A stretch of DNA of 64,000 nt from Parafannyhessea umbonata. Lineage in GTDB: Bacteria > Actinomycetota > Coriobacteriia > Coriobacteriales > Atopobiaceae. Below are positions 33,422-42,431 of the stretch, piece by piece. Position 1 is the first letter of the stretch. The number at the start of each line of letters is the position of its first letter. The stretch is from positions 248,001 to 312,000 of the forward strand of contig NZ_JABAGR010000001.1 of assembly GCF_012844235.1 (NCBI RefSeq), written 5' to 3'. The position numbers and the translations under genes are program-made. The notes under the pieces were generated by a model, which saw only the letters and a list, made by a program, of their open reading frames with translations, did not search any database and was not told the origin of the DNA.

Positions 33422-34114
33422 ATGGCTGACGCCCAGACCAACGCCGCGCCCACGACCCGGCGCGGCACGTTCGTCTCGCTCGAGGGAATCGACGGCTGCG
33501 GAAAGTCCACGCAGGTGGCGCTTCTGGCCGACCGCCTGGAGGCGGCCGGCCACGAGGTGGTGCGCCTGCGCGAGCCGGGAGGCACCGCCATAAGCGAGAA
33601 GATCAGAAAGATCCTGCTCGACCCCGCGAATGGGGCGATGGCGGACGAGTGCGAGCTGCTGCTGTACGAGGCCAGCCGCGCGCAGCTGGTGCGCGAGGTG
33701 ATCGCGCCGGCGCTCGCGCGCGGGGCCGTCGTGGTGTGCGACCGCTACCTGGACTCCACGTACGCCTACCAGGCGGGAGGGCGCGGGCTCGACGCGGCGC
33801 TCGTCACGCGCTGCAACGAGCTTGGCTCGTGCGGCGTTGTGCCGGACCGCACGCTGGTGCTGGACCTCTGCTGCGAGGACGCCCTGGCGCGCGCGACGGC
33901 CGGCGGGGCGGACCGCCTGGAGCAGGAGGGCATGCGCTTCCAGGAGCGCGTGCGGGCGGCGTACCTGCGGCTTGCGAAGGCGGAGCCCGAGCGCGTGCGC
34001 GTGGTGGACGCCGTCGGCACGGTCGAGGACGTGGCGGCGCGCGTGGATGCGGCGCTTCGGGGTGTTGTCGCGACGCCTCTGGGGCGCGGGGACGCGGGGG
34101 CGGCCCATGAGTAG
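33422..34114 (+). CDS. tmk: thymidylate kinase
   Basis: 230 residues; dTMP + ATP to dTDP. P-loop EGIDGCGKST, the DR motif CDRYLDSTYAYQ and the LID region are visible (GGADRLEQEGMRF). The ATG at 33422 is chosen, with AGGGG upstream; a GTG three codons earlier is possible. It begins 11 bases after the topoisomerase gene and overlaps holB by 8 bases, the common tmk-holB-ricT arrangement. The C terminus has a short Ala/Gly-rich extension. Confidence 0.93.
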   Translation: MADAQTNAAPTTRRGTFVSLEGIDGCGKSTQVALLADRLEAAGHEVVRLREPGGTAISEKIRKILLDPANGAMADECELLLYEASRAQLVREVIAPALARGAVVVCDRYLDSTYAYQAGGRGLDAALVTRCNELGSCGVVPDRTLVLDLCCEDALARATAGGADRLEQEGMRFQERVRAAYLRLAKAEPERVRVVDAVGTVEDVAARVDAALRGVVATPLGRGDAGAAHE

Positions 34115-35264
34115 CGGTTCCGCGAGGCCGGGCGCGCCGGCCGTCCCGAAGGTGCTGGCGGGACTTGCCCAGCAGCCGAGGGTGCAGGAGTTTCTCGCCG
34201 CGGCGATAGACGAGGGCAGGCTGAGCCACGCGTACCTGTTTGTGGGCGCGCCGGGCTCGGGCATGCTCGAGGCTGCGTACGCCGTGGCCCAGGCGCGCGT
34301 CTGCCCGAACGGGGGCGACGGCACGTGCGACGAGTGCATTCGCGTGGCGCACCGCACGCACCCGGACGTGCACTACCTGAGCCCGCAGAGCGTGACGGGC
34401 TACCTCGTGGGGCAGATCCGTGAGCTCATCGCGGACGTGGCGCTGGCGCCCATCCGCGCGGCCGGCAAGGTCTACATTCTGGACAATGCTGGGCTTCTGC
34501 GCGGCGCCGCGGCAAACGCGCTGCTCAAGACCCTCGAGGAGCCGCCCGAGGGCGTCATGTTCATCCTGATCGCGCGCTCGGCGGTATCCGTGCTTCCAAC
34601 CATCGTTTCGCGCTGCCAGCAGATCCCGTTCCAGATCGTGAGCCCGGGGGCGGCGGAGCACGCCGTGGAGCTCATGAGCGGCATCGGTGGGGCGGAGGCG
34701 CGCATCGCGCTGGCCGTGACCCACACGCCGGAGGCGGCGGCGCAGTTCTTGGCGTCGTCGGGCCGGCGCGAGGCGCGGCGCCTGGTGGTGCGCACGCTGG
34801 GCGAGCTCGCGCGCGACGACTCGTGGGACGTGCTGACATCCGCCCGGCGCATCGTGGAGGCGGCCCGCGCGCCTCTTGCGGACGTGAAGAGCGAGCAGGA
34901 GGCGGCGCTTGGCGAGAGCGCGGACTACCTTGGCAAGGCGGCCATGCGCCAGGTGGAGGACTCCAACAAGCGCGAGCTCACCGCGCGCGAGCGTTCGGGT
35001 ATGATGGAGACGATCGCCGCGGCGGACTCCCTCCTGAGGGACGTGCTGCTGCGCTGCGAGGGCGTCGGCGAGCCCATCGTGAACGAGGACGCCGCCGACA
35101 TCGTGGACCGGCTTGCCGCCGGCACCACCACCGAGGGGGTCGTGCGCGCGCTTTCGGCAACCAGCCGTGCCGCGGACGACGTATCCCATAACGTGACACC
35201 CCAGCTGGCCATCGAGGTCATGCTGCTCGGCGTGAAGGAGGCACTCTCATGCCCACCGTACTAG
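34107..35264 (+). CDS. holB: DNA polymerase III delta' subunit
   Basis: 385 residues; a clamp-loader subunit of the AAA+ class. LSHAYLFVGAPGSG replaces a normal Walker A, as expected for the non-catalytic delta'. The Zn-module Cys are in VCPNGGDGTCDECI. The sensor-1 stretch is NALLKTLEEPPEGVMFIL, followed by PTIVSRCQ (SRC motif). Overlaps tmk by 8 and ricT by 16 bases, so all three are translationally coupled. Confidence 0.9.
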   Translation: MSSGSARPGAPAVPKVLAGLAQQPRVQEFLAAAIDEGRLSHAYLFVGAPGSGMLEAAYAVAQARVCPNGGDGTCDECIRVAHRTHPDVHYLSPQSVTGYLVGQIRELIADVALAPIRAAGKVYILDNAGLLRGAAANALLKTLEEPPEGVMFILIARSAVSVLPTIVSRCQQIPFQIVSPGAAEHAVELMSGIGGAEARIALAVTHTPEAAAQFLASSGRREARRLVVRTLGELARDDSWDVLTSARRIVEAARAPLADVKSEQEAALGESADYLGKAAMRQVEDSNKRELTARERSGMMETIAAADSLLRDVLLRCEGVGEPIVNEDAADIVDRLAAGTTTEGVVRALSATSRAADDVSHNVTPQLAIEVMLLGVKEALSCPPY

Positions 35265-36841
35265 CGGTGAAGTTCAAATATGCGGCCCACGACCTGTGGT
35301 TCGACCCGGGAAGGACCGGCGCCCAGGAGGGCGACCACGTCATCTGCACCACGGAGCGCGGCCAGGAGATCGGCCTTGCGACCATGGACGCGCAGGAGGT
35401 CACCCCGGAGCGCCTGCGCGAGGTGATAGGCGAGGCCGGCAGGCTCCAGCCCGTGGTGCGCGTCGCGACCGACCAGGACCTCGCGCGCGCGGACATGCTG
35501 GCGCAGCGCGGGGACGAGGCGTTCCCCACGTTCAGCAGGCTCGCGCACGAGTCCGGGCTCGACATGAAGCCCGTGGGCGTCGAGTACCTGTTTGGCGGCG
35601 GCAAGGTCGTGTGCTACTTCTCGGCGGAGGACCGCGTGGACTTCCGTCAGCTGGTGCGCGACCTCTCGCGCGAGCTGCACGAGCGCGTGGACATGCGCCA
35701 GATCGGCGTGCGCGAGGAGGCCGCCATCGTGGGCGGCTTCGGCCACTGCGGCCAGGAGCTGTGCTGCACGCGCTTTGGCAGGCGCTTCGAGCCGGTATCG
35801 ATCCGCATGGCAAAGGAGCAGGACCTGCCCCTCAACTCGTCCAAGATCTCCGGCGCGTGCGGTCGCCTCATGTGCTGCCTGCGCTACGAGTTCGAGGCGT
35901 ACCGCGACTTCAAGAGCCGCGCGCCCAAGCGCAACGCCGTGATCGACACGCCCCTGGGCAAGGCGAAGATCGTTGAGTACGACACCCCGAAGGAGCAGCT
36001 CTGCCTGCGCCTCGAGAACGGCAAGCAGGTCCGTGTCGCCCTCGCGGACATGGAGGCGTCGCCGGCCGCGCACAAGAAGAGCGAGGAGCTGGGCTGCGCC
36101 TGCCGCCCCGACACCGTGACCCGCTCCGCGCTCGAGAAGCTGCAGTCCCCCGAGGTGCAGATGGCCCTGGCGGAGCTCGACCGCAAGAACGGCGTCGCCC
36201 CCGCGGAGACGTACGACGACTCCGACATCTTCGTCGAGGCGCGGCCGCGCCGTCGCCGCCGCTCCGGAGGGCAGGCGCAGGGCCCCGCCGCCGATGCCGC
36301 CCAGCGCCCGCGTCCCAAGCACGCGAAGCCCGCGTCGGAGGCGCCCGCGGACGCGGCCGCCGAGAAGCCGTCGCGCCGTCGCCGCCGCAAGAAGGCGGCG
36401 GAGGGAGAGGCGCGGTCCCAGGATGGCACTCCACGGGGCGAGCGTCGCCAGGGCGAGAAGGACGCGGCCTCCCAGGCCCCGACCCGCTCGGGCGGCATGC
36501 ACCGCCGCCGTCACCACCACGCGGCCGAGGGCGACGCCCCGTCCCAGGACGGAAGGGGCCAGTCCCGCGCGGACGGCCAGGCTCGTCCCCAGAGGCAGCG
36601 GGGAGGGGCGCCAAAGGCAGAGGGAGGCAAGCGCCGCCGCCACCCCGGCGACCGCGGCGGCCAGCAGCCCGCCGACGGTGCCGGCAGCCAGCGCCCGCCC
36701 CGCGCGAAGGGCGCGTCCTCGCCGTCGGCCGAGGGCTCTGACAAGCCCAGGCGCCGCCGTCGCCATCGCGGCGGAGGCAAGCCGGGCGGAGACTCCTCCG
36801 CAAGGCCCTCCGGCAACGGCCCCAAGCCCTCCTCAGAGTAG
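35249..36841 (+). CDS. ricT: RicT/PSP1 domain protein with long Arg-rich tail
   Basis: 530 residues. The first 280 form the PSP1/RicT domain: FGHCGQELCCTRFG and ACGRLMCCLRYE hold the conserved Cys that ligate an iron-sulfur cluster in the RicAFT complex, which helps RNase Y mature transcripts. Residues from about 320 are a low-complexity tail of RRRRR, RHHHH, Gly, Pro and Gln with recurrent SQDG, roughly doubling the normal length. Such tails often bind RNA, but that is inference. Third gene of tmk-holB-ricT. Confidence 0.88.
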   Translation: MPTVLAVKFKYAAHDLWFDPGRTGAQEGDHVICTTERGQEIGLATMDAQEVTPERLREVIGEAGRLQPVVRVATDQDLARADMLAQRGDEAFPTFSRLAHESGLDMKPVGVEYLFGGGKVVCYFSAEDRVDFRQLVRDLSRELHERVDMRQIGVREEAAIVGGFGHCGQELCCTRFGRRFEPVSIRMAKEQDLPLNSSKISGACGRLMCCLRYEFEAYRDFKSRAPKRNAVIDTPLGKAKIVEYDTPKEQLCLRLENGKQVRVALADMEASPAAHKKSEELGCACRPDTVTRSALEKLQSPEVQMALAELDRKNGVAPAETYDDSDIFVEARPRRRRRSGGQAQGPAADAAQRPRPKHAKPASEAPADAAAEKPSRRRRRKKAAEGEARSQDGTPRGERRQGEKDAASQAPTRSGGMHRRRHHHAAEGDAPSQDGRGQSRADGQARPQRQRGGAPKAEGGKRRRHPGDRGGQQPADGAGSQRPPRAKGASSPSAEGSDKPRRRRRHRGGGKPGGDSSARPSGNGPKPSSE

Positions 36842-36847
36842 AGTCGA

Positions 36848-36880
36848 AGCCCCGCGGGCCCCTTCGCCCGCGGGGCTCTT
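36848..36880 (+). terminator. intrinsic terminator after ricT
   Basis: A perfect 12 bp stem AGCCCCGCGGGC (36848-36859) with GCCCGCGGGGCT (36866-36877), a 6-base loop and CTTC after it, 7 bases past the ricT stop. Confidence 0.8.
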
Positions 36881-37028
36881 CATGTTCCGGACGTCACGTC
36901 CTTCTCGACAAAAACAGCACAAGTGTTCTAATCGTTCGCGCGGCCGCGCCTACCTGTGCCTGGTCCGCCCCGCGACTCGTCCCGGCGGACCGCCGGCGCG
37001 CGATGGCGGAATTAATGTCCACTGGCAC

Positions 37029-37057
37029 TTCCAAACTACGAACAGATGTTCTTAAAT
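37029..37057 (+). promoter_or_regulatory. LexA-controlled dinB promoter
   Basis: CGAACAGATGTTCT at 37039-37052 contains GAAC-N4-GTTC, the LexA (SOS) box of Gram-positive bacteria. It lies between a weak -35 TTCCAA (37029-37034) and -10 TTAAAT (37052-37057), so LexA would exclude polymerase. A one-mismatch second box, GCAC-N4-GTTC, occurs at 36917-36928. Confidence 0.72.
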
Positions 37058-37079
37058 GGATGCTGTCGGAGGGGGAACG

Positions 37080-38354
37080 GTGGACACGTCGCGCAAGATC
37101 CTACACTGTGACATGAACGCATTCTATGCGAGCGTCGAGCAGGCGGAGCGGCCGGAGCTCAGGGGGCGCCCGCTTGTCGTGGGCGGAAACGAGGAGCTCA
37201 GGCACGGCATCGTGCTGACGGCGAGCTACGAGGCCAAGCGTCGCGGCGTCAAGACGGCCATGGCGCTCTGGCAGGCGCGCCAGGCCTGCCCGGACGTGGT
37301 GATCGTCCCACCGCGCTACGAGCTCTACCGTCGCTACTCGATGGCGGCGCGCCGCATCTACTACGACTACACGGACCTCGTGGAGCCCTTTGGCCCTGAC
37401 GAGGCGTGGCTCGACCTCACGGGCTCCATCCACCTGTGGGGAGGCGACGTCCGCTCCGTCGCGGCCTCCATCTCCAATCGCATAAAGCACGAGCTCGGCA
37501 TAACGTGCTCCATCGGGTACTCGTGGAACAAGATCTTCGCCAAGTTCGGGAGCGACCACGACAAGCCGGACGGCTACATGGAGGTGCTCCCAGACAACGC
37601 CTGCGACCTCGTGTGGAAGGCCCCGGTGGGAGACCTCCTCTACGTGGGGCCCGCCACGGAGCACAAGCTCAACCACTTCGGCATCTGGACCATAGGCCAG
37701 CTCGCCCGCGCAGACCCCGCGCTCGTCAGGCGAACGCTCGGCAAGCCCGGCCTCGTCGTCCAGGCCTTCGCCCAAGGCAGGGATGCGAGTCCCGTGCGAC
37801 CGCTCGACCTTGCCATCACGGACACGGAGCGGGAGGTGAAGAGCGTGGGCAATGGCATAACCTGCCCTTTCGACGTGGAGGACGTGCGCACGGCCAGGCA
37901 GGTGGTCTGGCTCATGGGCGAGTCAGTCTCCCAGCGGCTCAGGCAGCTTGGCCTCATGGCGCGCACCGTATCGGCAACGGGTCGCGACTTCCGCACGCTC
38001 GCCTGCCACAGCCGGCAGGCCCGGCTCGACCGTCCCAGCAACATCACGACCGAGATATGCTCCCTCGCCGCGAGCCTCCTCGTATCGGACTGGGACTTCA
38101 GGTACGAGAAGATCCGCGCAATCGGGGTGCGCGCGTCGAACCTCGTTCCGGCCATGCGTCCCGTGCAGCTCGACATCGAGGGGGTGGAGGAGAGGCGCCT
38201 GCGACAGCGCGCGCTCGACGAGTCGATGGACGAGCTCAGGCACCGCTTCGGCAACCATGCGGTCAGGCGTGCGTCGGAGCTGCTCGACCCACGGCTCTCC
38301 GGTCTCGACCCCGAGCGCGACCACTTTACCCATCCCGTCTCGTACTTTGCGTGA
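37080..38354 (+). CDS. dinB: Y-family DNA polymerase, DinB/UmuC type
   Basis: 424 residues; an error-prone translesion polymerase. HCDMNAFYASVEQAERPEL carries the first catalytic Asp and steric-gate region, and GPDEAWLDLTGS holds the Asp-Glu pair. GITCSIGYSWNKIFAKFGSD is the palm/fingers hallmark. The little-finger domain follows to the end. GTG at 37080 is preferred over ATG 37056 because GGAGGGGG lies 5 bases upstream and the earlier ATG coincides with the predicted -10. Induced by DNA damage if the LexA box works. Co-transcribed with a small gene 11 bases downstream. Confidence 0.9.
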   Translation: MDTSRKILHCDMNAFYASVEQAERPELRGRPLVVGGNEELRHGIVLTASYEAKRRGVKTAMALWQARQACPDVVIVPPRYELYRRYSMAARRIYYDYTDLVEPFGPDEAWLDLTGSIHLWGGDVRSVAASISNRIKHELGITCSIGYSWNKIFAKFGSDHDKPDGYMEVLPDNACDLVWKAPVGDLLYVGPATEHKLNHFGIWTIGQLARADPALVRRTLGKPGLVVQAFAQGRDASPVRPLDLAITDTEREVKSVGNGITCPFDVEDVRTARQVVWLMGESVSQRLRQLGLMARTVSATGRDFRTLACHSRQARLDRPSNITTEICSLAASLLVSDWDFRYEKIRAIGVRASNLVPAMRPVQLDIEGVEERRLRQRALDESMDELRHRFGNHAVRRASELLDPRLSGLDPERDHFTHPVSYFA

Positions 38355-38365
38355 GGTGAGCCCTT

Positions 38366-38638
38366 GTGGACGGCATAATCGACAGGAGGAAGCACTATGT
38401 TGAGGTCCTTTCCGAGACGGACGTGGAGGGGCGGGCCAAGCCCCTCGAGGTCATATGGGACGACGGGACGCGCTACAAGATCGACCGCGTGCTCGATCGG
38501 CGGCAGGCGCACTCGCTCCGCACGGGAGGGACGGGCATGCGCTACACCGTGCGCGTCGCGGGAAGGGACACCTTCCTCTACTACGAGGGGCCGCGATGGT
38601 TCGTCGAGGCGAAGGTGCCGCCGTCGTATCTTGGCTAG
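38366..38638 (+). CDS. small protein downstream of dinB (DUF6504-like)
   Basis: 90 residues, GTG start, 11 bases after dinB. A compact basic protein with HYVEVLSETDVEGR, EVIWDDGTRYKIDRVLDRRQ and YYEGPRWFVEAK. It resembles the small conserved gene that often accompanies Y-family polymerases in actinobacteria (I recall it as DUF6504; not verified). Shared LexA control with dinB is likely. No function is known to me; a polymerase accessory role is a guess from position. Confidence 0.68.
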   Translation: MDGIIDRRKHYVEVLSETDVEGRAKPLEVIWDDGTRYKIDRVLDRRQAHSLRTGGTGMRYTVRVAGRDTFLYYEGPRWFVEAKVPPSYLG

Positions 38639-38736
38639 TCGTGGTGGCGCGAACGAAAGACGCCATTGCGCACCTTGCGTCCAGTGGAGCGGTTATACTC
38701 GAAAACAAAGGTCGTAGCTGCGACGATTGGGGATTC

Positions 38737-39780
38737 ATGTCTGACAGGGCTTTACATGGGGTTAACCTTTCCGGTTGGCTTACGCTCGAGCCGTGGGTCT
38801 CTCCGGTCCTGTTCGCGGACTCCGGGGCCCTGGACGAGGAGAGCCTCGTCCGCTCGCTCGGCAAGCGCCACTATCGCGACCTCGTGAGCGAGCACAGGGC
38901 CGACTTCATAAAGCAGACGGACTTCGTCCATATCGCCGCGCGTGGCTTCAACGCCGTCCGCCTTCCCGTTCCCTGGTATGTCTTCGGGGACGACGGCCCC
39001 GAAGCCGGTCCGTTCCTCGGCTGCATCGAAAAGGTGGACAAGGCGTTCGACTGGGCGGACGAGATAAGTCTCAACCTCGTGCTTGTGCTGGACATCGCGC
39101 CAGGCTCCGCGAGCGACCAGACGTCTCTGGTGCGCAACCACGACGACTTCTCCCACTACCGCAACGATATGGTCTCCGTCCTCGGCATGCTCGCGAAGCG
39201 CTACGCCACGCGGGCGTCCTTCGCGGGCATCGAGGTGGCGGACGATCCCGCCGTGCAGGTGAGACATGGCCTCACGCTCACCGATGGCGTCCCGATCCAC
39301 AGGCTCCGGAACTACTATCGCGATGCCTACGACGCCATCCGTCGCGAGGCGGGGGACGACGTCAGGGTCATCATTCCCGACGCCGGCGAGCCGGCCTCGT
39401 GGCGTCACTTCATGGCGCACGACCGCTACAAGAACGTGTGGCTCGACTGCCATCTCTACCACTACACGGACAGCGTCAAGACGGCCGGTCCGTCGGGCGT
39501 GAGGAGCCTCGTCAACAAGTCGCAGAAGTCGCTCCGCGCCGCAAGGAGGAGCGGCCTTCCCGTCATGGTCGGCAAGTGGTCCGCCGCCCTGCCGTTCTCG
39601 GACTCCATGACCACCCCGGAGGGGCGCATCGCCCTCGAGCGCGTCTACATCTCCGAGCAGCTCAATGCCTTCAGGGACTGCGACGGGTGGTTCTACCAGA
39701 CGTGGAAGACCGACGGAAAGCTCTCGAGCTGGGACGCGAGGATATCCCTCGCATCCTTCGAGCGAAGGATGCTGGCGTGA
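38737..39780 (+). CDS. GH5 exo-glucanase-like protein lacking both catalytic glutamates
   Basis: 347 residues, no signal peptide. The start ALHGVNLSGWLTLEPWVSP is typical of GH5 exo-beta-1,3-glucanases, with FNAVRLPVPW, DCHLYHYT and WFYQTWKTDG further on. In active enzymes GIExxNEP carries the acid/base Glu and GEWSAAL the nucleophile. Here they read GIEVADDP (Asp169-Asp170) and GKWSAAL (Lys280). Both catalytic Glu are replaced while the fold-defining stretches are kept, so it is probably a cytoplasmic non-hydrolytic carbohydrate-binding or scaffold protein. Its stop overlaps the rsmI start (GTGA). Confidence 0.8.
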   Translation: MSDRALHGVNLSGWLTLEPWVSPVLFADSGALDEESLVRSLGKRHYRDLVSEHRADFIKQTDFVHIAARGFNAVRLPVPWYVFGDDGPEAGPFLGCIEKVDKAFDWADEISLNLVLVLDIAPGSASDQTSLVRNHDDFSHYRNDMVSVLGMLAKRYATRASFAGIEVADDPAVQVRHGLTLTDGVPIHRLRNYYRDAYDAIRREAGDDVRVIIPDAGEPASWRHFMAHDRYKNVWLDCHLYHYTDSVKTAGPSGVRSLVNKSQKSLRAARRSGLPVMVGKWSAALPFSDSMTTPEGRIALERVYISEQLNAFRDCDGWFYQTWKTDGKLSSWDARISLASFERRMLA

Positions 39781-40646
39781 GCGCGGCGTCGCCGGGCGTG
39801 CTCAGCGTCGTGGGCACGCCCATAGGAAACCTCTCCGACGCATCGCCGAGGGTCATTCAGACCCTGAAGTCCGCCGACCTCCTGCTCTGTGAGGACACGC
39901 GCGTGACGAGCAAGCTACTCGCACGCTTCGACGTGCACGTCCCGCTTCAGCGAGCGGACGAGAACGTGCTCGACCAGAGGGTGGAGCCGACGCTCGAGCG
40001 GATTGAGGCGGGGGACCGCGTCGCCTTCGTCTCGGATGCCGGCATGCCGGGCGTCTCAGATCCCGGCCAGAGGCTGGTGGACGCGGCGCTCGACAGGGGG
40101 CTGCGCGTTGAGGTCATACCGGGCCCGTCCGCGGCCATCTGCGCGCTCGTCGCCTCCGGCCTACCCATGGAGCACTTCTTCTTCGAGGGGTTCCTGCCGC
40201 GCAAGGCGGGCGCCATGCGGGCCAGGCTCGAGGAGCTTGCCGTCGTGCCCGGCGCGCTCGTGGTGTACGAGTCGCCGCATCGTGTCGCGGCGACTCTGGC
40301 ACGCATCGCGGAGGTGCTTCCGGACCGCGACGTCGCCCTCGTCCGCGAGCTCACGAAGGTGCACGAGGAGTGCCTCCGGGGCCACGCTCCCGAACTCGCC
40401 GCGCTCGTCGCTGAGAGGGACGAGGTCAGGGGCGAGTGCGTCGTCGTCATCGGCGCCCCCACTGAGGAGGAGCTCTCGGGAAGGCGCGACGCGGCGAGCG
40501 GGGGAACCCAGTCTCTCGAGGAGGCGATACGCGCCGGCCTCGAGGAGGGCGAACCCAAGACCAGGCTCGCGAAGCGCCTTGCGAAGTCCTTCTCGCTCAC
40601 GAAGGCCGAGGCCTACGACGCGATTCTGCGGGAGAGCGGGCGATAG
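39777..40646 (+). CDS. rsmI: 16S rRNA (cytidine(1402)-2'-O)-methyltransferase
   Basis: 289 residues of the tetrapyrrole-methylase fold. VVGTPIGNLSDASPRVIQTL is the RsmI signature, with LCEDTRVTSKLL, VAFVSDAGMPGVSDPG (AdoMet site), VIPGPSA and FEGFLPRK. The enzyme methylates the ribose of C1402 in 16S rRNA with SAM. GTG at 39777 overlaps the preceding stop by 4 bases with AAGGAT upstream, so translation is coupled. The C-terminal RsmI-specific helix ends KSFSLTKAEAYDAIL. Confidence 0.94.
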   Translation: MSAASPGVLSVVGTPIGNLSDASPRVIQTLKSADLLLCEDTRVTSKLLARFDVHVPLQRADENVLDQRVEPTLERIEAGDRVAFVSDAGMPGVSDPGQRLVDAALDRGLRVEVIPGPSAAICALVASGLPMEHFFFEGFLPRKAGAMRARLEELAVVPGALVVYESPHRVAATLARIAEVLPDRDVALVRELTKVHEECLRGHAPELAALVAERDEVRGECVVVIGAPTEEELSGRRDAASGGTQSLEEAIRAGLEEGEPKTRLAKRLAKSFSLTKAEAYDAILRESGR

Positions 40647-40822
40647 CGCCGGGTTGTCCCCATGGACGCGCCCGCGCGCTCCCGCGTACAGGTGGAGCAG
40701 ATGTGCGCCCACAGCCTGCGCGAACCGCGCGAATGCACCTGAGTTACAATTGTCCATCGCGAACGTCGCGGCGACATGCGCCGTCGGCAAGCCAACCATT
40801 CCGTCATTAGGAGACCAGCACC

Positions 40823-42427
40823 ATGGCAGACAAGCCCTCGTTCTTCATCACCACGCCAATCTACTACGTCAACGCGAAGCCGCACCTGGGAACCGCGTAC
40901 TCCACGGTCCTGTGCGACGTCCAGGCGCGCTACCGTCGCGCCAAGGGCTACGACGTCAAGTTCCTGACCGGCATGGACGAGCACGGCGAGAAGGTCGAGG
41001 AGGCCGCCCACGAGCACGGCATGGAGCCGCAGGAGTGGTGCGACAGCCAGGCGCCGTACTTCAAGGACCTCTGGAAGACCCTCGAGATCTCCAACGACGA
41101 CTTCATCCGCACGACCGAGCCGCGCCAGACCCGCGCCGTCCAGTACCTGTGGGATCGCATGCGCGAGTCCGGCTACATCTACAAGGGCTCCTACGACGGC
41201 TGGTACTGCGTGCCCGAGGAGACCTACTTCACCGAGACGCAGGTAGCCCATGCGGACGAGGACCGTCACACCGAGGGCCAGCACCTCTGCCCCGACTGCG
41301 GCCGTCCCCTGGAGCGCGTGCAGGAGGAGTCCTGGTTCTTCAAGCTCTCCGCCTTCCAGGACAAGCTGCTGGCGCTCTACGACGAGCATCCCGACTTCGT
41401 GCAGCCCGGCTTCCGCATGAACGAGGTGCGCACCTTCGTCGAGGGCGGCCTGCAGGACCTCTCCGTGTCCCGCACGAGCTTCGACTGGGGCATCAAGCTC
41501 CCGTTCGACGAGAAGCACGTCACCTACGTGTGGTTCGACGCCCTGCTCAACTACATGACGGCCGTGGGCTACGGCGACCCCAGCGAGGCCGCGAAGAGGG
41601 AGCTCGCGTACCGCTGGCCCGCTCAGTACCACGTCGTTGGCAAGGACATCATCCGCTTCCACTGCGTCATCTGGCCCGCCATGCTCATGGCCATCGGCGA
41701 GGCCCTGCCCGAGCACGTCTTCGCGCACGGCTTCCTCATGGTCAAGAACGAGGAGACCGGCCAGGGCGAGAAGATGAGCAAGTCCCGTGGCAACGCCATC
41801 GCGCCGCAGGAGGTCATCGACCTTCTGGGCGTCGAGGGCTACCGCTACTACTTCATGACCGACGTCAAGCCCGGCGAGGACGGCGCCATCAGCTTCAGCC
41901 GCATGGAGCAGGTCTATAACGCCGACCTGGCCAACAGCTGGGGCAACCTCGTGAGCCGCGCCCTCAACATGAGCGTGAAGTACTTCGACGGCAAGAGCCC
42001 CGAGGTCCCGGAGGACTGGGCGACGCGCCCGAACCCGCTCAGGGACGTGGCGCTCGGCATCGAGGGACGCTATGCCGCGCACATGGACAAGATCGAGTAT
42101 GACGACGCGAAGGACGTCGTGATGGAGCTGGTCCACGCGGCAAACCACTACATCGAGGACTCCGAGCCCTGGAACGTGGCGAAGGACCCCGCCCGTGCGG
42201 GCGAGCTGCAGGACATCATCCTGAACCTGCTCGAGACCATCCGCATCTGCGCGCACCTGCTCGCGCCGTTCATGCCCGAGACCTCCGCGGAGGCGCTGCG
42301 CCGCATGAGCCACGGTGACGAGGCGGCGACCGACGACCTTGCGGCCGCATGCGAGTGGGGCCAGCTCAAGGGCGGCCTTCCCGTGACCAAGGGCGACGCG
42401 CTCTTCCCCCGTCTGGCCAAGAAGTAG
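40823..42427 (+). CDS. metG: methionyl-tRNA synthetase
   Basis: 534 residues, class I synthetase. ITTPIYYVNAKPHLGTAY contains the HIGH-type motif, FLTGMDEHGEK the Met site, CPDC one zinc knuckle pair only, and EKMSKSRGN the KMSKS loop. The anticodon-binding alpha-helical domain fills the end; there is no C-terminal EMAP/Trbp111 domain, so it may be monomeric. ATTAGGAG precedes the ATG. First gene of metG-rsmA-tatD. Confidence 0.96.
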   Translation: MADKPSFFITTPIYYVNAKPHLGTAYSTVLCDVQARYRRAKGYDVKFLTGMDEHGEKVEEAAHEHGMEPQEWCDSQAPYFKDLWKTLEISNDDFIRTTEPRQTRAVQYLWDRMRESGYIYKGSYDGWYCVPEETYFTETQVAHADEDRHTEGQHLCPDCGRPLERVQEESWFFKLSAFQDKLLALYDEHPDFVQPGFRMNEVRTFVEGGLQDLSVSRTSFDWGIKLPFDEKHVTYVWFDALLNYMTAVGYGDPSEAAKRELAYRWPAQYHVVGKDIIRFHCVIWPAMLMAIGEALPEHVFAHGFLMVKNEETGQGEKMSKSRGNAIAPQEVIDLLGVEGYRYYFMTDVKPGEDGAISFSRMEQVYNADLANSWGNLVSRALNMSVKYFDGKSPEVPEDWATRPNPLRDVALGIEGRYAAHMDKIEYDDAKDVVMELVHAANHYIEDSEPWNVAKDPARAGELQDIILNLLETIRICAHLLAPFMPETSAEALRRMSHGDEAATDDLAAACEWGQLKGGLPVTKGDALFPRLAKK

Positions 42428-42431
42428 CCCC

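Noticed and set aside
37056-37079. ATG at 37056 as dinB start
   Set aside because: No ribosome site and it coincides with the predicted -10; GTG 37080 has GGAGGGGG at good spacing.
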